A stretch of 64,000 nucleotides of DNA from Spartobacteria bacterium (GCA_003169695.1 PNAS01000042.1:3419-67418); one strand, 5' to 3'. Numbered from the stretch's first letter, positions 9,085-19,430 are shown. The notes: generated by a model not told the origin, from the letters alone. Program-made: numbers and translations.

Positions 9085-11409
9085 ATGCCTGCCACTGCCG
9101 ATCCTCCCATCACACCTGAACTCGCTGCGAAACACGGTCTGACGCTGGACGAGTTCGAGCGCATCAAGAAGATTCTCGGCCGCGACCCCAATTTTACCGA
9201 GATCGGCATTTTCTCGGTAATGTGGAGCGAGCACTGCTCTTACAAGAACTCCCGGCGCGAGCTGAAAAAATTTCCCACGAGCGGGCCAAACATTCTCGTC
9301 AAGGCGGGGGAGGAAAACGCGGGCGTCGTCGATATCGGTGACGGCTGGGCGGTGGCATTCAAAATCGAGAGCCACAACCACCCAAGCGCAATCGAGCCTT
9401 TCCAAGGCGCGGCCACCGGCGTTGGCGGCATCATTCGCGATATCTTCACCATGGGCGCGCGGCCGGAGTTTCTTCTCAACTCACTGCGATTCGGCCCGAT
9501 TGTAGCGCGAGCTTCCAGCTTGCGGCCCAATGAAGATCGCAAGCTGGAAGCTCGCGCTACTCTGGCCAACCGACGGCTCTTTACCGGGGTGATCGCAGGC
9601 ATTGCACATTACGGCAACTGCGTCGGTGTTCCGACCATTGGCGGCGAGATCTACTTCGACGAGAGCTTCGAAGGGAATCCGCTCATAAACGTCTTTTGTC
9701 TCGGCGTTTTACGACATGAACAACTCGCCCGCGGCGCCGCGAGCGGTATCGGCAATCCGGTCTTCTATGTCGGCGCTGAAACGGGCCGCGACGGTTTGGC
9801 AGGCGCCGCTTTTGCCTCACGCGAGCTGACGGAAGAATCCCGCGAAGATCGCCCGGCAGTGCAAGTCGGCGACCCCTTTAAGGAGAAATTACTCCTGGAA
9901 GCTTGCCTGGAATTGCTCGCTACAGATGCCGTCGCGGGGATCCAAGACATGGGAGCGGCGGGACTCACCTGCTCAACCTGTGAAACAGCGAGTCGCGGCG
10001 GCACCGGCGTCGAGATCGATCTCGCAAAGGTCCCCAAACGCGAGCCGGGCATGACGCCGTATGAGATTCTTCTCAGCGAATCGCAGGAGCGAATGCTTAT
10101 CATCGCAAAGCGCGGTCGCGAAGACGTAGTGCGCGAAGTCTTTGAAAAATGGGACGTGCCCTGCGCGGAAATCGGTCGCGTAACCGATGACGGCATGATG
10201 CGCGTGCGCAACAACGGAACACTCGCTGCGGAAATCCCCGCGAAGCCGCTGGCAGATGAAGCGCCACTTTATTCCCGCGAAGCGGTTGCGCCGCCGCCCA
10301 CACCGCCGATCGATTTGGCGAGCATTCCCGTGATCGATAATCATGAAGCGCTGCGGCGGTTGCTGCGTGATCCAACGATTGCTTCAAAAAACTGGGTCTA
10401 CCGCCAATACGATCACATGGTCCGCACTGGCACGGTCGTGTTGCCCGGTTCAGACGCCGCCGTCTTTCGCGTCCGCGACGCGAACAAGATTTTGGCGGCG
10501 ACTACGGACTGCAACTCGCTTTATTGCCGGCTCGATCCTCGTGAAGGCGGCCGCATCGCGGTCGCGGAAGCCGCGCGGAATTTGACCTGCTCTGGCGCGA
10601 GGCCCCTCGCCGTGACGGACAATTTGAACTTCGGCAATCCCTACAAGCCAGAGAATTTCTGGCAGTTGCGCGAGGCGGTGGAGGGTTTGTCCGAAACATG
10701 CCGCGCCTTCGGCACTCCGGTCGTCGGCGGAAATGTTTCTCTATATAATGAAAGCCCCGCCGGAGTCGTCGATCCGACTCCGACGGTGGCGATGGTCGGC
10801 CTGATCGAAAACGAACTGCACATCACAACGCAGTTTTTCAAGAGTGCCGGCGATGTGATCATCCTCGTCGGCGAAATCGGAGATGAAATGGGTGCGACCC
10901 ATTTTCTGAAAGTCTGCCATGGCCGCAAGGAAGGCATGCCGCCCCGGCTCGACATTGCGCGCGAACTGGCCGTGCAAGATTCCGTGCGCGATCTGATCCG
11001 TGCGGGCCTCGTCAGAAGCGCCCATGATTGTTCTGAAGGCGGGCTCGCCGTCGCGCTCGCCGAGTCATGTTTTAATCCGCAAGGCCTTCTCGGGGCCGAA
11101 ATCGATGTAGCGCACGCTTCCAGCTTGCGAAACAACGGTCACAAGCTGGAAGCTTGTGCGACTTTATTTAACGAATCGCAATCGCGCATTGTAATTTCGT
11201 GCGCGCCGAACAACGCGGAAAAAATTCTGTCCATCCTGCGGTCAGAAAATGTTCCCTCCAGTTTGCTCGGCCGCGTTGCGACGAAAACGCTTCAGATAAG
11301 GACGGCCGGATCCGAGCTATCGTGGTCGATCGTCGATCTTTATGACGATTGGTTTAACGCCATTCGCCGCGCCGTTGAGACCGAGACGGAACCGGTGCCG
11401 AGTTTGTAG
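9085..11409 (+). CDS. purL: Phosphoribosylformylglycinamidine synthase subunit PurL, carrying two palindrome-derived insertions
   Basis: [73 protein letters not shown]. Confidence 0.96.
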   Translation: MPATADPPITPELAAKHGLTLDEFERIKKILGRDPNFTEIGIFSVMWSEHCSYKNSRRELKKFPTSGPNILVKAGEENAGVVDIGDGWAVAFKIESHNHPSAIEPFQGAATGVGGIIRDIFTMGARPEFLLNSLRFGPIVARASSLRPNEDRKLEARATLANRRLFTGVIAGIAHYGNCVGVPTIGGEIYFDESFEGNPLINVFCLGVLRHEQLARGAASGIGNPVFYVGAETGRDGLAGAAFASRELTEESREDRPAVQVGDPFKEKLLLEACLELLATDAVAGIQDMGAAGLTCSTCETASRGGTGVEIDLAKVPKREPGMTPYEILLSESQERMLIIAKRGREDVVREVFEKWDVPCAEIGRVTDDGMMRVRNNGTLAAEIPAKPLADEAPLYSREAVAPPPTPPIDLASIPVIDNHEALRRLLRDPTIASKNWVYRQYDHMVRTGTVVLPGSDAAVFRVRDANKILAATTDCNSLYCRLDPREGGRIAVAEAARNLTCSGARPLAVTDNLNFGNPYKPENFWQLREAVEGLSETCRAFGTPVVGGNVSLYNESPAGVVDPTPTVAMVGLIENELHITTQFFKSAGDVIILVGEIGDEMGATHFLKVCHGRKEGMPPRLDIARELAVQDSVRDLIRAGLVRSAHDCSEGGLAVALAESCFNPQGLLGAEIDVAHASSLRNNGHKLEACATLFNESQSRIVISCAPNNAEKILSILRSENVPSSLLGRVATKTLQIRTAGSELSWSIVDLYDDWFNAIRRAVETETEPVPSL
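9502..9560. repeat. Palindromic element inside purL, copy 1 of family A
   Basis: gtagcgcgagcttccagcttgc (9502-9523) and its exact reverse complement (9539-9560), 15-nt loop. Confidence 0.95.
11107..11163. repeat. Palindromic element inside purL, copy 2 of family A
   Basis: gtagcgcacgcttccagcttg ... caagctggaagcttgtgcgac, about 3 mismatches in a 21-bp stem. Confidence 0.92.
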
Positions 11410-11458
11410 ACAATTGTCGCGATTGATTCGCGATTCGATTAGCGGATGCTTGCTCACG

Positions 11459-12952
11459 ATGTCGTTTGAATCGGCGGTGGATACCGAACACCCAGCACTC
11501 GCGTTTCCCCAGCATGAGTGCGGGATCTTCGCGGTCTTCGGCCATCCGAATGCCGCGGTGCTGACTTACTATGGCCTCTTCGCCCTGCAGCACCGCGGGC
11601 AGGAGAGTGCGGGAATCGTGACGAGCAACGGGCCTGGCTCCACCTTCCAACTTCATCGAGACATGGGGTTGGTCTCACAGGTTTTCGGCGCCGACGAGCT
11701 TGAGCGGTTGAGGGGCACCCGTGCGGTCGGGCACGCTCGTTATTCCACCACCGGCTCGAGCACACTAAAAAACGCGCAGCCATTCGTGGTCGATTGTTTC
11801 CGCGGCCAGATCGCGGTGGCGCACAATGGCAATCTGATTAATGCCGCCGTGCTGCGCGATGAGTTGGAGAGCAAAGGTTCCATTTTCCAGACGACAGCCG
11901 ACAGCGAAATCATTCCGCACCTCCTCGCGCAACCGTCGAAAAATGGCGGGAGCCCGCTGAGCGTGCTGCGGCGCCTGGAGGGCGCCTTCAGCCTCATCAT
12001 CATGAGCGAGAGTGAGATTATCGGAGTGCGCGACCCGTTCGGCTTCCGGCCGCTTGTTCTTGGCAAACTCGACGGCGCTTACATCCTTGCCTCTGAAACC
12101 TGCGCGTTCGATCTCGTGCACGCGGAATTCATTCGCGAAGTGGAGCCGGGCGAGGTGGTCATCATCAGCGAAGCCGGAATCAGATCCGAACGGCCGTTCC
12201 CACCCGAAGAGCAGGCTTTTTGCATGTTCGAGTACGTTTATTTTTCCCGGCCGGACAGCATCATGGGTGGTATCAACGTCGCGAAGGTCCGCACCGAAAT
12301 GGGACGCGAACTGGCGAGAAAGTTTCCCGTCGAAGCGGATATCGTCGTGCCGGTTCCGGATTCAGGAAACTATGCGGCGCTTGGATTCGCGCATGAGCTA
12401 AACATTCCTTACGAACACGCCTTCGTGCGCAATCACTACATCGGACGCACGTTTCTCCAACCGAGCCAGCTCATTCGCGATTTCGATGTGCGGGTAAAGT
12501 TGAATTTGATCAAGGAAGCGGTGGAAGGGAAGCGAGTCGTGGTCGTGGACGATTCGATCGTGCGCGGGACGACGGCGCGCGCGCGCGTCGTGAATTTGCG
12601 TGAAGCGGGCGCGAAGGAGGTGCACATGCGGGTGAGCTGCCCGCCGCATCGTTTTGCCTGCCACTACGGAATCGATTTTCCCGATCCGGAAAAATTGATC
12701 GCCAACCAGATGCCGATGGATGAAATCTGCAAATATCTCGGGGTGGACAGCCTTGGTTATCTTGACGTGGAAGGGATGGTGCGCGCGACTGGGAAGCCGG
12801 TAAATCAGTTTTGCCTCGCGTGTTTCACCGGCAACTATCCCCTCCCTGTCGATCCTGAACTCGACAAATACATCATGGAAAAACGCGAAGGCCGTTCGAA
12901 AGCTCTCGCGGCCGAGGGAGCGCACCCGACATTGTTTGCGGATTTGAAATAG
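11459..12952 (+). CDS. purF: Amidophosphoribosyltransferase
   Basis: ATG at 11459: ...HECGIFAVFGHPNAAVLTYYGLFALQHRGQESAGIVT..., VVVVDDSIVRGTTARARVVNLREAGAKEVH. Confidence 0.95.
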   Translation: MSFESAVDTEHPALAFPQHECGIFAVFGHPNAAVLTYYGLFALQHRGQESAGIVTSNGPGSTFQLHRDMGLVSQVFGADELERLRGTRAVGHARYSTTGSSTLKNAQPFVVDCFRGQIAVAHNGNLINAAVLRDELESKGSIFQTTADSEIIPHLLAQPSKNGGSPLSVLRRLEGAFSLIIMSESEIIGVRDPFGFRPLVLGKLDGAYILASETCAFDLVHAEFIREVEPGEVVIISEAGIRSERPFPPEEQAFCMFEYVYFSRPDSIMGGINVAKVRTEMGRELARKFPVEADIVVPVPDSGNYAALGFAHELNIPYEHAFVRNHYIGRTFLQPSQLIRDFDVRVKLNLIKEAVEGKRVVVVDDSIVRGTTARARVVNLREAGAKEVHMRVSCPPHRFACHYGIDFPDPEKLIANQMPMDEICKYLGVDSLGYLDVEGMVRATGKPVNQFCLACFTGNYPLPVDPELDKYIMEKREGRSKALAAEGAHPTLFADLK

Positions 12953-13000
12953 GCGTCTGCTCTCTTTGTCATTCGTCGACATGAGAAGACTTTCATCGAC

Positions 13001-14023
13001 ATGACAAAACGGAAGAAGGCGTACGCACTCGCCGGCGTCGACGTCGAACTGGGTAATTTCGTGAAGCGCCGAATTCAATTCCGTGTAAAAAGCACCCACG
13101 GTCCCGAAGTTCTTGGGAAAATCGGTGGCTTCGGTGGACTCTTCGCGCCGGACTTTTCCGGCTTGCGCGAGCCTGTGCTGGTTGCGAGCGTTGATGGCGT
13201 CGGAACAAAATTGAAGGTCGCGTTTGCTTTGAATCGGCACGACACCGTCGGCGCCGACCTCGTGAACCATTGCGTAAATGACATCGCCGTTCTTGGCGCG
13301 CGTCCGCTCTTTTTTCTCGACTACATCGGAGCGGAAAAGCTGGAGCCGGGCGTCTTCGGCCAGTTGCTTTCCGGCTTTACCAAGGCGTGCCGCCTAGCGG
13401 GTTGCGCTCTCATTGGCGGTGAAACCGCGCAGATGCCTGGCATCTATCGCAAAGGTGAGTACGACCTCGCCGGCTGCATCGTCGGCGTGGTCGATCGCGC
13501 GAAGATGATAGATGGCAGCAGGATAAAACAGGGCGACGTCATCCTCGGGCTTCCCTCAAACGGGTTGCACACGAACGGATACTCCCTCGCGCGCAAGATT
13601 CTTTTTGAGAAGATGCGGCTCGAGCCGGCATCAACAATCGAAGGCATTAAGCATTCGTTAGGCGCGGAGCTCCTGCGCGTGCACAAAAACTATCAACCGC
13701 TGCTCGCGAAGATTCCCGCAGGGATGATTCGTGGGCTTGCTCATATCACAGGCGGCGGACTGGTCGATAACCTGCCGCGTGTGTTGCCGAAAAATTGCGA
13801 CGCGGCAATCAATACCAAGAGCTGGCGCGTGCCGCCCATCTTCGGGGTGTTGCAACGGAAGGGCAAAGTTGATCGCAGGGAAATGTATCAGGTCTTCAAC
13901 ATGGGCATCGGCATGGTGGCGATTGTTTCAGCCGCGAACGCAGAGGCGGTGTCGCGAAAACTAAGAGCGCAGCCGATCGGTCGGATCGTCGCGGGTTGCG
14001 GGACCACCCGTCTCATTTTTTGA
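13001..14023 (+). CDS. purM: Phosphoribosylformylglycinamidine cyclo-ligase (AIR synthetase)
   Basis: LVASVDGVGTKLKVAFALNRHDTVGADLVNHCVNDIAVLGARPLFFLDYIGAEKL. Confidence 0.95.
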   Translation: MTKRKKAYALAGVDVELGNFVKRRIQFRVKSTHGPEVLGKIGGFGGLFAPDFSGLREPVLVASVDGVGTKLKVAFALNRHDTVGADLVNHCVNDIAVLGARPLFFLDYIGAEKLEPGVFGQLLSGFTKACRLAGCALIGGETAQMPGIYRKGEYDLAGCIVGVVDRAKMIDGSRIKQGDVILGLPSNGLHTNGYSLARKILFEKMRLEPASTIEGIKHSLGAELLRVHKNYQPLLAKIPAGMIRGLAHITGGGLVDNLPRVLPKNCDAAINTKSWRVPPIFGVLQRKGKVDRREMYQVFNMGIGMVAIVSAANAEAVSRKLRAQPIGRIVAGCGTTRLIF

Positions 14024-14082
14024 TGGAGAGTTGTCGGTTTCAGACGATGACATCCTGATAAGGTGGTTCTAACTTTATCGCG

Positions 14083-14982
14083 GTGGAAAGACGGCAGCTC
14101 GGCAAAACGGACATGCAGGTTTCTGTCCTCGGCTTTGGGGGCTCCGAAATCGGCTACGAACACGCATCCGAAGAGACCGTCGCGAGATTGCTGAACAGCG
14201 CGCTCGATGCCGGTCTGAATGTCATCGACACTGCCGAGTGCTACGAAGGCAGTGAAGAACTAATCGGCAAAACGGTCAGCAATCGCCGCAAAGACTTTTA
14301 CCTTTTCACGAAATGCGGTCACCCTCGCGGGATCGGCAGCGAGGATTGGTCGACTCCTTCTCTCCTTGAAAGCATTGAGCGCAGCTTGCGGCGTCTAAAA
14401 ACCGATTGCCTTGATTTGATTCAACTGCACAGCTGCTCGGAATCTGTTCTGCGAAAAGGCGATGCGATCACAGCCCTGCAATCCGCGCGAGAGAAGGGCT
14501 TCTCGCGCTACATAGGATACAGCGGAGATAGTCTCGCGGCGAAATTCGCGGTGGAATCTGGGGCGTTCGATACCCTGCAAACCTCAATCAACATCGCGGA
14601 CCAGGAGTCGATCGAACTCACTCTCCCGCTGGCGCGCGAAAAACAGATGGGCGTTATCGCAAAGCGCCCGATCGCGAATGCCGCCTGGAAGGAACAGCAC
14701 AAGCCAATCGATTCTTATCATCACGCTTATTGGGACCGGCTGAGCAAACTCCATTACGATTTCATTCGACAACGTCCGCTGGAAGAATCGATCGCACGGG
14801 CCTTGCGCTTCACGCTCAGCGTTCCTGGTGTCCATACCGCTATTGTCGGCACAACCAAACCTGAGCGCTGGCTCCAGAACGCGAAAATGATCGAGGCCGG
14901 CCTGCTAAACGAGAGCGAATTCGAAGCGATCCGCGAGCGCTGGGACGACATACGGCCGAGGACTTGGATTGGCCAGATATGA
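14083..14982 (+). CDS. Aldo/keto reductase (GTG start)
   Basis: MERRQLGKTDMQVSVLGFGGSEIGYEHASEETVARLLNSALDAGLNVIDTAECYEGSEELIG. Confidence 0.9.
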   Translation: MERRQLGKTDMQVSVLGFGGSEIGYEHASEETVARLLNSALDAGLNVIDTAECYEGSEELIGKTVSNRRKDFYLFTKCGHPRGIGSEDWSTPSLLESIERSLRRLKTDCLDLIQLHSCSESVLRKGDAITALQSAREKGFSRYIGYSGDSLAAKFAVESGAFDTLQTSINIADQESIELTLPLAREKQMGVIAKRPIANAAWKEQHKPIDSYHHAYWDRLSKLHYDFIRQRPLEESIARALRFTLSVPGVHTAIVGTTKPERWLQNAKMIEAGLLNESEFEAIRERWDDIRPRTWIGQI

Positions 14983-15123
14983 GACAATGCAAGCACAGAG
15001 CCGCGGCTACAGCCAGCATCTAGCCGGACCGTTGATCCCTATAAAGCAATCAACGCGAGCCCTCGCATAGGAAGGCTCGCGTCAATGCAAAGCGGAATTA
15101 GAAGACTGAGTGTCCGCGTCCGA

Positions 15124-15462
15124 CTATTTCTTGGCAGCCCTGCGTCTCGCCGCCCATCTCGCCTTCATCGCGTCAGAAAGTTTCTTTCTGCCCGCCGCAG
15201 TAAGGCCGCCCTTTTTCTTGGCCGGCGCTTTGGCTGGCGCGGTTCCCTTTCGTTGAGCCCACCGTGCCCGTGCTGCGGCCGCGAGCTTTGCGCGGGTCGC
15301 GGCCGACATCGGCTTGCGCCTGCGGGATCCTTTGCTTGAGGTAGGAGCGCTCGAAGCGCTTGAGCCACCACCCGCGAAGAGTGAGGACAACCGGCGTTCG
15401 AGCGAGTTGATCTGTTGCCTTATTGAAAGAGCTTCCGTTAGTTTTGTAAGAGACAAGTCCAT
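15124..15462 (-). CDS. Small Lys/Arg/Ala-rich putative DNA-binding protein
   Basis: LTKLTEALSIRQQINSLERRLSSLF plus repeated basic motifs ATRAKLAAAARARWAQRKG / GRKKLSDAMKARWAARRRAAKK. Confidence 0.6.
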   Translation of the reverse strand: MDLSLTKLTEALSIRQQINSLERRLSSLFAGGGSSASSAPTSSKGSRRRKPMSAATRAKLAAAARARWAQRKGTAPAKAPAKKKGGLTAAGRKKLSDAMKARWAARRRAAKK

Positions 15463-15614
15463 GGGCTCCTAGATAGCTCAGCCAAAAATAACTGCAAGCA
15501 AAATACTACAGTAACTTAAAGGCGACCATATGAAGTTACTTGATCGACGTAGAAGAAGCGTTCAAATAAACATAGGCACGACTTGTTTGCCTTGGATATA
15601 GTGGCGCCAGACTC

Positions 15615-15686
15615 GGGCGGTTAGCTCAGTGGTAGAGCGGCTGGTTTACACCCAGTAGGTCGGGGGTTCGAAACCCTCACCGCCCA
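15615..15686 (+). tRNA. tRNA-Val (anticodon TAC)
   Basis: GGGCGGT TA GCTC AGTGGTA GAGC G GCTGG TTTACAC CCAGT AGGTC GGGGG TTCGAAA CCCTC ACCGCCC A; full cloverleaf, no encoded CCA. Confidence 0.95.
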
Positions 15687-15794
15687 TTTTTCGCCAACCG
15701 AGGCGGGCCATCGCGGAAGTTCCGGTTGTGGATCGAAGGCCCCAGAAGATAGGGCTCAACCAGGAGTTTCTTCGCGACTTGAGCGCCCAGCGAT

Positions 15795-16201
15795 CTACGG
15801 CGAAGCAGTTTGGATTTCCGGCGGCTCCCACAGTTCGATACGATTTCCCTCCGGATCAATTGCCCAACCGAAGTAACCGAACTCCGATTTCTCTGTCCGC
15901 TCGTCCACCTTCACTCCTTCGCGTCGAAGTTGCGCGAGTAAGGTGTCAAGGTCGGCGACCCGAAAATTGATCATGAATGGCTTTTCGCTTGGCGCGAAAT
16001 AATCGCTGTTGGCAGCGAAAGGCGACCCAACCGTATGAGCCTGTCGCTTGGGTGACAGCTCGGCAGGGGCCCCACCCTCCCGAAATGTGACGCCACCATA
16101 TTCTTCCACATCGAGGCCAAGATGTTTCCGTTACCAGTCGCCGAGCTTTTCGGGATCGTTCGCCTCGAAGAAAATTCCGCCAATGCCGGTGATGTGTTTC
16201 A
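15795..16201 (-). pseudogene. VOC/glyoxalase-family gene interrupted by an in-frame TAA
   Basis: MKHITGIGGIFFEANDPEKLGDW-*-RKHLGLDVEEYGGVTFREGG...; stop at 16131-16133; both halves in the same frame. Confidence 0.8.
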
Positions 16202-16360
16202 TACATTACGACCTTAAGTCATTTCGTCGGCAGGTGCGCCGGTCATGGCCCTTTCTACCTGCGGTAACAATTGTTGACTCACCATTCGAATTACCTCATT
16301 CGCATCAGGCATGGAATCAGATTCGAAGTGACTGTTCTTCCACCTCGGGGTCGATCACGT

Positions 16361-17321
16361 CTAAACGGCTTGCCCCTCACGCTCGCGTGTCAGCGCACCT
16401 TGTTTTCGACTGAGCCACAAACTAAGGCCGCACCACAGCGCCGCGAGTGGCACCGCGACAAAAGAAATACCCGTCAGGCCGAGGCTCAACCACGTGAGCA
16501 AAGGACAAGACCACACCGATCTGGTCGCCGGCGCGATAGACAAACGTGTCGATGAAGCTCTTGGCTTTGTATTTGTCCTCGAGCCGCAGGACGGTGGAAG
16601 GACTTCGCGCACGGCCGGGACACGGCGAAGTTGCTTGCGCGACGCAGCGTCTGGAAGACTACGAGCAGCGAGAGCAAGGGCATCCAACCCATCGTCAAAA
16701 ACCCGATCACGTTGACGGCCGGGAGAAGGGCGATGGTTATGCCAACTCCAAGCCATTTCAGCAGCCGGACGGTGAGGAAAATCTGCACTAAAATTGTGAG
16801 CGTGTTTACGGAAAGATCTCACCTCCGCCAATCGGAACAGGGGTCGCATCGGGCCTGATGAACTGAGCCGGAAAAATCGAACGCAACACGCGGCCAGTTT
16901 CAGCAAGACCGCGGAAACAAAGAGCAGATTGAGCCGCCCGATTTTCTTGACCACCAACGCCGCGGCCGCCCCGCCGACGATTCCGCCCAGCGTTCCACCC
17001 ACGGCGATGAAAGCAAAGAGCCACTTGTCCTGATCCGTATTGAAAATGTCGGTCATGAATGCCCAGAAGATGGCGACGATAAAAAGATTGAAGACACTTA
17101 CCCAAACAAAAAAAGACCGGCCCACCCAGATTTGTTGCGCCGCCAGAGCCATCTTTCATCAGGAAATAAAAAAGAATAAAGTTCGCGATGAAGAAGCGAT
17201 AGGTGATGGGGATGAACCGACGGCGCGAAGATTTTGCGAAGAGCGCGGAGAAGAGCGCGTTGGCGAGCAGCATCACTACCAATGGTGCCGGTATACATCT
17301 AGGAAAGGTTGTCGAGCCCAC
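16361..17321 (-). pseudogene. ATP/ADP-translocase-like (NTP/NDP exchange/MFS) transporter, multiple frameshifts
   Basis: Fragments in different frames: SALFAKSSRRRFIPITYRFFIANFILFYFLMK; GRSFFVWVSVFNLFIVAIFWAFMTDIFNTDQDKWLFAFIAVGGTLGG; FLTVRLLKWLGVGITIALLPAVNVIGFL; APATRSVWSCPLLTWLSLGLTGISF. Confidence 0.75.
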
Positions 17322-17400
17322 CGGCGGACATCAACGGCCCTTTTGAAGACTTATCTCAGCAACTTTTTCATTTTGTCGTCTACAATCGCGCGCCTGGTTG

Positions 17401-17422
17401 GGGCGGTTCACCTGAACCGCCC
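17401..17422. repeat. Perfect intergenic palindrome
   Basis: gggcggttca-cc-tgaaccgccc. Confidence 0.8.
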
Positions 17423-17469
17423 GAGAGCGATTGGGTCAATTGCCCCTATCTGAATTCGTCCCACGTCGG

Positions 17470-18651
17470 CTAAGATGTCTTCGTGTGCCACGCGGCCAGC
17501 ACTTCCGCCTCACGTTCAGATGATAAGCCGGCCTTTAGCTTTGCCTGCCGCTCGGCCGGTTGCGACTTGAACCATGCCAGCGTGTCGCGCGCAGTCTCAG
17601 CCAATGGGCGAAACGAAAGACCTTTAGCCAGCGCACGCTGGATGCTGATGCGCCCCATCCCGCCTTCCTCGCCGCGTGGCGGGACCCACACCGGCATGTC
17701 CGACCAAGGCGCCACTTTCTGCGCTTCGAGAAAATCGGTGTTCACCCAGATAAAGTTCGCCGTGGATTTGTTCGCGGCCTTGATTCCTTCGAGCATCGCG
17801 CCGACGCCGAGCGTCTTGTCCGGTCCAGTCGCGTTGTAGATGCCGGTCTGGCGTTGCTCCGCCATGCGAATGACCCATTCGGCCAAATCGCGCCCATCGA
17901 TGAATTGCACCGGATCGCTCGGGTCGCCCGGCGCCAATACCTCGCCGCCGCGGTCGATGCGAACCGGCCAGTACGTGAAGCGGTCAGTCTCATCGCGCGG
18001 CCCCACGATCAAACCAGGCCGGACGATCAGCGCCTGTTTTGGAAACCATTTTTCGGCCTCCTGTTCGGAGAGTGCTTTGAGCGGTCCGTAGAGCGCGTAT
18101 TTCGACGCGATGATGCTCTCGCGCGATTCTTTCATGGCGTCCGGGCCATTGTATTTCGCGAGTGGCGCGGTCTCGTCCGTGCCCGGCTTGCTGGTATCCG
18201 CGTAAACCGAAATCGTGGAGATGAAAACGTAACGATCAATGTTGCCTTTGAGAATCTGCGCCGCGCCGCGCACCCACGCGGGCGCCGAAGTGGGATTGTC
18301 AATCACGACCTCCCATTGCCGATTTTTCAGTGCGTCGAGTTGGCCGTTGCGATCACCGATCAGTTGTTCAACCTCCTTGGGCAGTTCGCCCGGGTGCGTC
18401 TTGCCCCGGTTGAAAACCGTGATCTTATGTCCGCGATCAAGCGCATAGCGGACTTGAAACGGCCCGGTAAATCCCGTGCCGCCGAGAATCAAGATGCGCA
18501 ATGGCTTTGTCGCTTTCTCTTCCGCGCTGACATTCGGTCGAAGTCCCAACCCTATTGCTCCCCCGGCGACAGCCGAGAGCTTGATGAACTTTCTTCTAGT
18601 GGTTGCTATCATTAGAAGTTGAAGCATGATCGCCGTTTTCTCGTAGCGCAA
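17470..18651 (-). CDS. NAD-dependent epimerase/dehydratase-family protein with twin-arginine-like N-terminus
   Basis: TTRRKFIKLSAVAGGAIGLGL..., LRILILGGTGFTGPFQVRYALDRGHKITVFNRG. Confidence 0.85.
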   Translation of the reverse strand: MRYEKTAIMLQLLMIATTRRKFIKLSAVAGGAIGLGLRPNVSAEEKATKPLRILILGGTGFTGPFQVRYALDRGHKITVFNRGKTHPGELPKEVEQLIGDRNGQLDALKNRQWEVVIDNPTSAPAWVRGAAQILKGNIDRYVFISTISVYADTSKPGTDETAPLAKYNGPDAMKESRESIIASKYALYGPLKALSEQEAEKWFPKQALIVRPGLIVGPRDETDRFTYWPVRIDRGGEVLAPGDPSDPVQFIDGRDLAEWVIRMAEQRQTGIYNATGPDKTLGVGAMLEGIKAANKSTANFIWVNTDFLEAQKVAPWSDMPVWVPPRGEEGGMGRISIQRALAKGLSFRPLAETARDTLAWFKSQPAERQAKLKAGLSSEREAEVLAAWHTKTS

Positions 18652-18727
18652 CCGAACTGTTCCGCGCCAGACATATCCTCCCCTTTGTGATTGACGCAGC
18701 CACGTTCAACGCGCTGGAATCATCGCC

Positions 18728-19033
18728 ATGGCAAATCTAGCTGGTGGATTGATCAGCGGTTTGATTTTCGGGGCGGTCGTTGTGGGAATGATGCTCCCCA
18801 TGCAATTTCCGGACAAAACGACGGCGTTGATCGCAGCTTTCATCGCCCGATTTGGATTGGGCCTTGTTATCGGTTGCGTGCAATTGCCTTGGCCGGGGTG
18901 GCTGATCGGACTGGTTTTCGGACTCCTCTTGAGCGTTCCTGACGCTTTGATTACCAAGGCTTACGCCCCGATTATCATTGTCGGCGCTGTGGGCGGTCTA
19001 GTCATTGGGGGGGTCCTCCACGGCTGGAAATAG
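18728..19033 (+). CDS. Hypothetical small membrane protein
   Basis: Glycine-rich hydrophobic helices LISGLIFGAVVVGMMLPMQF... LIGLVFGLLLSVPDALI. Confidence 0.6.
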   Translation: MANLAGGLISGLIFGAVVVGMMLPMQFPDKTTALIAAFIARFGLGLVIGCVQLPWPGWLIGLVFGLLLSVPDALITKAYAPIIIVGAVGGLVIGGVLHGWK

Positions 19034-19040
19034 ACCGTTG

Positions 19041-19418
19041 ATGGCGATGCGCGCGGTTTCAGGTTTGGTCGTCGGACTGCTCCTTGCATCTTGCGGCGGG
19101 AGCCATCATTTCCGCGCTACCAACCCGGCCGAGACGTCGTCCACGCCGCCTTACCTCGAACTGCGGTCTGAGCGTTCCGTCGCAACGCTCCACTTTCCTC
19201 GAGGTGTCTATGTCTTGGATGCTGTCGACGATAAAGGATACTACTACCGGGCACCGCGAAAAATCGTTCAACATTCATTTTCTGGCGGCCTGCAGCATGA
19301 TGGCGGCATTTTCGTCGCAAGACGCGATCAAAAAAAACTGCGGGGCTACGTGATTCTGCCAAGTGGATTAACTCACGTTGGGAATTTGTCCCGGACCGAC
19401 CACGTGTTTCGATACTGA
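19041..19418 (+). CDS. Putative lipoprotein of unknown function
   Basis: MAMRAVSGLVVGLLLASCGGS lipobox-like N-terminus. Confidence 0.6.
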   Translation: MAMRAVSGLVVGLLLASCGGSHHFRATNPAETSSTPPYLELRSERSVATLHFPRGVYVLDAVDDKGYYYRAPRKIVQHSFSGGLQHDGGIFVARRDQKKLRGYVILPSGLTHVGNLSRTDHVFRY

Positions 19419-19430
19419 GCGTTCCGGCAT

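Noticed and set aside
15646-15831. Minus-strand ORF ending MGGEGFEPPTYWV
   Set aside because: Antisense translation of tRNA-Val; a classic spurious ORF over a tRNA.
17560-18615. 351-aa plus-strand ORF
   Set aside because: Antisense to the epimerase/dehydratase-family gene; no recognisable domain, high Arg/His composition.
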